Source: Verrucomicrobiota bacterium (GTDB taxonomy: Bacteria; Verrucomicrobiota; Verrucomicrobiia; Chthoniobacterales; UBA10450). From it: a stretch of 8,102 bases of DNA. The DNA lies in NCBI GenBank assembly GCA_003219995.1, contig QHRC01000025.1:1-8102 (forward strand). The letters are read 5' to 3'. Position 1 is the stretch's first letter; every line of letters begins with the position of its first letter. The notes under the pieces were generated by a model. That model was given only the letters and a program-made list of their open reading frames with translations, had not been told where the DNA came from and made no database searches. The translations under genes were made by a program, and so were the position numbers. Of the stretch, positions 6,155-8,102 are shown piece by piece.

Positions 6155-6520
6155 ATGCCAACGCGTCATTCGCTTTCGTTTCCGAAAAGCCGGCGCTTGA
6201 TTCGGGCATCGGAATTTAAGCGCGTCCAGGAGAAGGGCCGCGCCTACCACGGCGAGTTGCTGATCTTGGGCGTACTCGCTTCCCATGAAATTCAAAACTT
6301 CCGCGCCGGGTTCATCACTACTCGCCGGCTCGGCGGCGCGGTCGTGCGCAACCGGGTGCGTCGTTGCCTGCGCGAGATCGTGCGCAAACAGCAGCATGAG
6401 ATCGTTGATCAAAAATGGGTTGTGACGATTGCGCGAGTGAACGCCGCGCGCGCAAGCTATCGTCAATTGGAAGATGAATGGTTGCGTCTGGCAAAGCGCG
6501 CTTTTATCCTAGCGTCCTGA
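6155..6520 (+). CDS. rnpA: Ribonuclease P protein component
   Basis: The product has 121 aa, the normal length. RnpA binds the catalytic RNA (RnpB) and helps it remove the 5' leader of pre-tRNAs. Visible family marks are the N-terminal [17 protein letters not shown] (14-29), where basic residues and Phe line the pre-tRNA leader cleft; [14 protein letters not shown] (53-66); and the RNR signature R65-N66-R67 continuing into VRRCLRE. The C-terminus is basic. The start at ATG 6155 agrees with the family N-terminus; no Shine-Dalgarno sequence is visible. It leads the rnpA-yidD-yidC operon, and its TGA overlaps the ATG of yidD. The usual upstream partner rpmH is absent. Confidence 0.95.
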   Translation: MPTRHSLSFPKSRRLIRASEFKRVQEKGRAYHGELLILGVLASHEIQNFRAGFITTRRLGGAVVRNRVRRCLREIVRKQQHEIVDQKWVVTIARVNAARASYRQLEDEWLRLAKRAFILAS

Positions 6521-6792
6521 TGCTCCGGCTGGTTCGCGTCTTTATTCGCATTTATCAATGCACGCTTTCGCCATTGCTGGTCTTGGTCGGCGGGCCCGAT
6601 TCTGGTTGTCGATTCGAACCAACCTGCTCGGCCTATTTTTTGGAAGCAGTGGAAAGGCATGGCTTTTGGCAGGGAACCTGGCTGGGGTTAAAACGAATTG
6701 CGCGATGTCAACCCTGGGGTGGTTGCGGGCACGATCCAGTTCCGTCCCACAGTCCTGGCAGTCACGCGATTGATCCGCTCGTTTGTGAATAG
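6520..6792 (+). CDS. yidD: Membrane protein insertion efficiency factor YidD
   Basis: The product has 90 aa, starting [20 protein letters not shown], an amphipathic membrane-associating N-terminus. The YidD signature is complete: [19 protein letters not shown] (30-48), [11 protein letters not shown] (56-66), GG and HDPVP (71-75). YidD acts at the inner face of the plasma membrane and helps YidC- or Sec-dependent insertion; its deletion phenotype in E. coli is mild (family knowledge). The ATG overlaps the rnpA stop in TGATG, so translation is probably coupled. An upstream in-frame GTG lies inside rnpA and is not needed. yidC starts 17 nt downstream. Confidence 0.95.
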   Translation: MLRLVRVFIRIYQCTLSPLLVLVGGPDSGCRFEPTCSAYFLEAVERHGFWQGTWLGLKRIARCQPWGGCGHDPVPSHSPGSHAIDPLVCE

Positions 6793-6809
6793 CCGGGGCG
6801 ATAATTTTT

Positions 6810-8102
6810 ATGGATCGAACCGCGTGGATTGCCGTTATACTTTGCGTCGCCGGTCTGGTTTTGTGGGAAGTTTATCTCGCGAAGCAGATCCGGCCGAAAC
6901 CGCTTGCCAAGCCCGAAATAACTGCCGCGCCGATTTCTCCGACTCCAGTAATCGCGCCTAGCGCGCCTGCGCCATTTGCCTCTCCGCCATCTGGCGCGGC
7001 ATCAGCGCCAGCGGAAACAATTCCACCGTTTCAGGAGTCAGTTGAAACGCTCCGAAATTCCGACGTCGAGCTTCGTCTTACAAATCGCGGCGGCGGCATC
7101 GCTGAGGCGGTTTTGCTCAATCACAAGGCGGAACAGAATGCACACGTGACCTTAAATTCTTCAGACCGCTTGCCGATCGGCGCAATCATCGATAATCCCG
7201 CCGCTCCGCTCTTGCCGGAATACAAAATCGCGCGGGAAGGGGATGCCGTCCGATTCGAGCGCACTCTGCCGGAGCGCGTCACGATTCGAAAAAAGTTTTT
7301 CTTCCAAAGGTCTGCGGAAACAAAAGACAACTTCGTCGTCGAACTCGATGTCGATCTTGAGAATGGGGGCGCGGCGCCCTACGCGAACCCCGGCTACTTT
7401 GTCGCACTTGGAGGGGCTGCTTCAATTCATCCGAAAGATTACCCTTCCTACACGCGACTCGTCTGGTGCATTGATGGAAAGGCCAAAGGCATCGATGTCG
7501 GGTGGTTCGGGGGCGGCAGCGGATTTTTTGGTTTGGGTCAGCGGGCCGCGCAACCCTTCTACCAGCAAAATGTCGCCGGCGCGGAATGGATTGCGGTGAG
7601 CGATCAATTTTTCACCACTCTGATCGCGCCGCTCACCGCCAAGGCGAGCAGCGCCTGGGCGCGCCGTTTCGACATCACCCGCTGGCCGGATCAAAAAAGC
7701 TTCGGAATCGAAGGCGCGCTCGGAATGCCCGGCTTTCAATTACAGCCCGGACAAACTTACCGCGCGCGCTTTGAGATCTACACCGGCCCGAAGCTTTACC
7801 ATCGGCTCGCGCAACTCGAACACAACGAAGCCGAGATCATGGATTTCGGCATGTTCAAGATCGTCTGCCAGTTTCTGCTCAACTTCATGAACTCGTTGCA
7901 CGGCGTGCTCGGAAATTACGCGGCCGCCATTCTCGCTCTCACGACCATCATCAAGCTTGTGCTCTGGCCGATCCAAAACAAAGCGAACCGCTCCATGCGC
8001 CAGATGGCAGCGCTCTCGCCGAAAATGCAGGAGCTGCGCGAGAAATACAAAGATGATCCCACCCGCATGAACCAGGAGGTGATGAAGCTTTACAAGGAGT
8101 AC
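6810..8102 (+). CDS. yidC: Membrane protein insertase YidC, N-terminal 431 codons (cut by window edge)
   Basis: The frame starts MDRTAWIAVILCVAGLVLWE and is open to the right edge. Order: first transmembrane helix (about 5-23); an Ala/Pro/Ser-rich linker (about 29-72); a large periplasmic beta-sandwich domain (about 73-340), as in Gram-negative YidC; then the conserved core from MDFGMF (344), with TM2 at about 368-389 and the C1 coiled-coil loop (SMRQMAALSPKMQELREKY). In E. coli the hydrophilic groove uses an Arg in TM2. The aligned residue here is K382 in TTIIKLVLWP, which keeps the positive charge. YidC inserts membrane proteins alone or with SecYEG. The start lies 17 nt after yidD, with a GGGG about 11 nt upstream as the only hint of a ribosome site. 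TM3-TM6 are outside the window. Confidence 0.96.
   Translation, partial: MDRTAWIAVILCVAGLVLWEVYLAKQIRPKPLAKPEITAAPISPTPVIAPSAPAPFASPPSGAASAPAETIPPFQESVETLRNSDVELRLTNRGGGIAEAVLLNHKAEQNAHVTLNSSDRLPIGAIIDNPAAPLLPEYKIAREGDAVRFERTLPERVTIRKKFFFQRSAETKDNFVVELDVDLENGGAAPYANPGYFVALGGAASIHPKDYPSYTRLVWCIDGKAKGIDVGWFGGGSGFFGLGQRAAQPFYQQNVAGAEWIAVSDQFFTTLIAPLTAKASSAWARRFDITRWPDQKSFGIEGALGMPGFQLQPGQTYRARFEIYTGPKLYHRLAQLEHNEAEIMDFGMFKIVCQFLLNFMNSLHGVLGNYAAAILALTTIIKLVLWPIQNKANRSMRQMAALSPKMQELREKYKDDPTRMNQEVMKLYKEY

Noticed and set aside
5759..6466. A 235-codon reverse-strand frame
   Set aside because: It lies antisense to the second lipoprotein, the terminator and rnpA. Its product has no recognisable motif, and rnpA is certain on the other strand.
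6040..6800. Replication origin near rnpA-yidD-yidC
   Set aside because: This cluster often lies near oriC, but I saw no TTATCCACA-type DnaA boxes and no AT-rich unwinding region.

Overview
The window looks like a chromosomal segment of a Gram-negative soil-type bacterium. My best guess is Verrucomicrobiota (Spartobacteria/Chthoniobacterales-like). That is an inference from the moderately high GC, the near absence of Shine-Dalgarno sequences, the interspersed short repeats and the protein flavour, and no marker here proves it. A double-membrane envelope is supported by a YidC with a large periplasmic domain, an AsmA/TamB-like protein and two lipoproteins.

Left part (1-3343, all minus strand). 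In transcription order this holds a membrane-anchored DUF4230-type protein (3343-2663), then a REP-associated tyrosine transposase (RAYT, 2555-2097), then the first 688 codons of a large AsmA/TamB-like envelope protein that runs off the left edge (2066-1). The RAYT sits between two inverted REP-type hairpins. Each carries the GTAG tetranucleotide next to a GC-rich palindrome, so the RAYT and its repeats form a compact unit of about 510 bp wedged just before the AsmA/TamB-like gene.

Middle (3344-5497). A stretch of about 425 bp without a convincing gene is followed by a YqgE/AlgH-family gene on the plus strand, then a 98-bp spacer full of inverted and direct TGAATAG-type repeats. Next is an alanine dehydrogenase gene (ald) that appears broken. 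Its two reading frames meet at a 9-nt sequence that encodes both RRG(H) and GAG, exactly as expected if about 29 nt between two direct repeats had been lost.

Right part (5498-8102, plus strand). Two tandem, clearly paralogous small lipoprotein genes end at a strong hairpin terminator (6051-6093). After it comes the conserved rnpA-yidD-yidC cluster: RNase P protein, the YidD insertion-efficiency factor and the YidC insertase, the last cut off by the right edge. rnpA and yidD overlap by one base and yidC follows 17 nt later, so they are probably one operon. The rpmH gene that commonly precedes rnpA is not in this window.

No tRNA, rRNA, CRISPR array, DnaA-box cluster or phage module was seen. 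The most notable points are the RAYT-REP unit, the repeat-mediated lesion in ald, the tandem lipoprotein pair and the repeat-rich spacer. I found no clear case for a wholly new multi-gene system.
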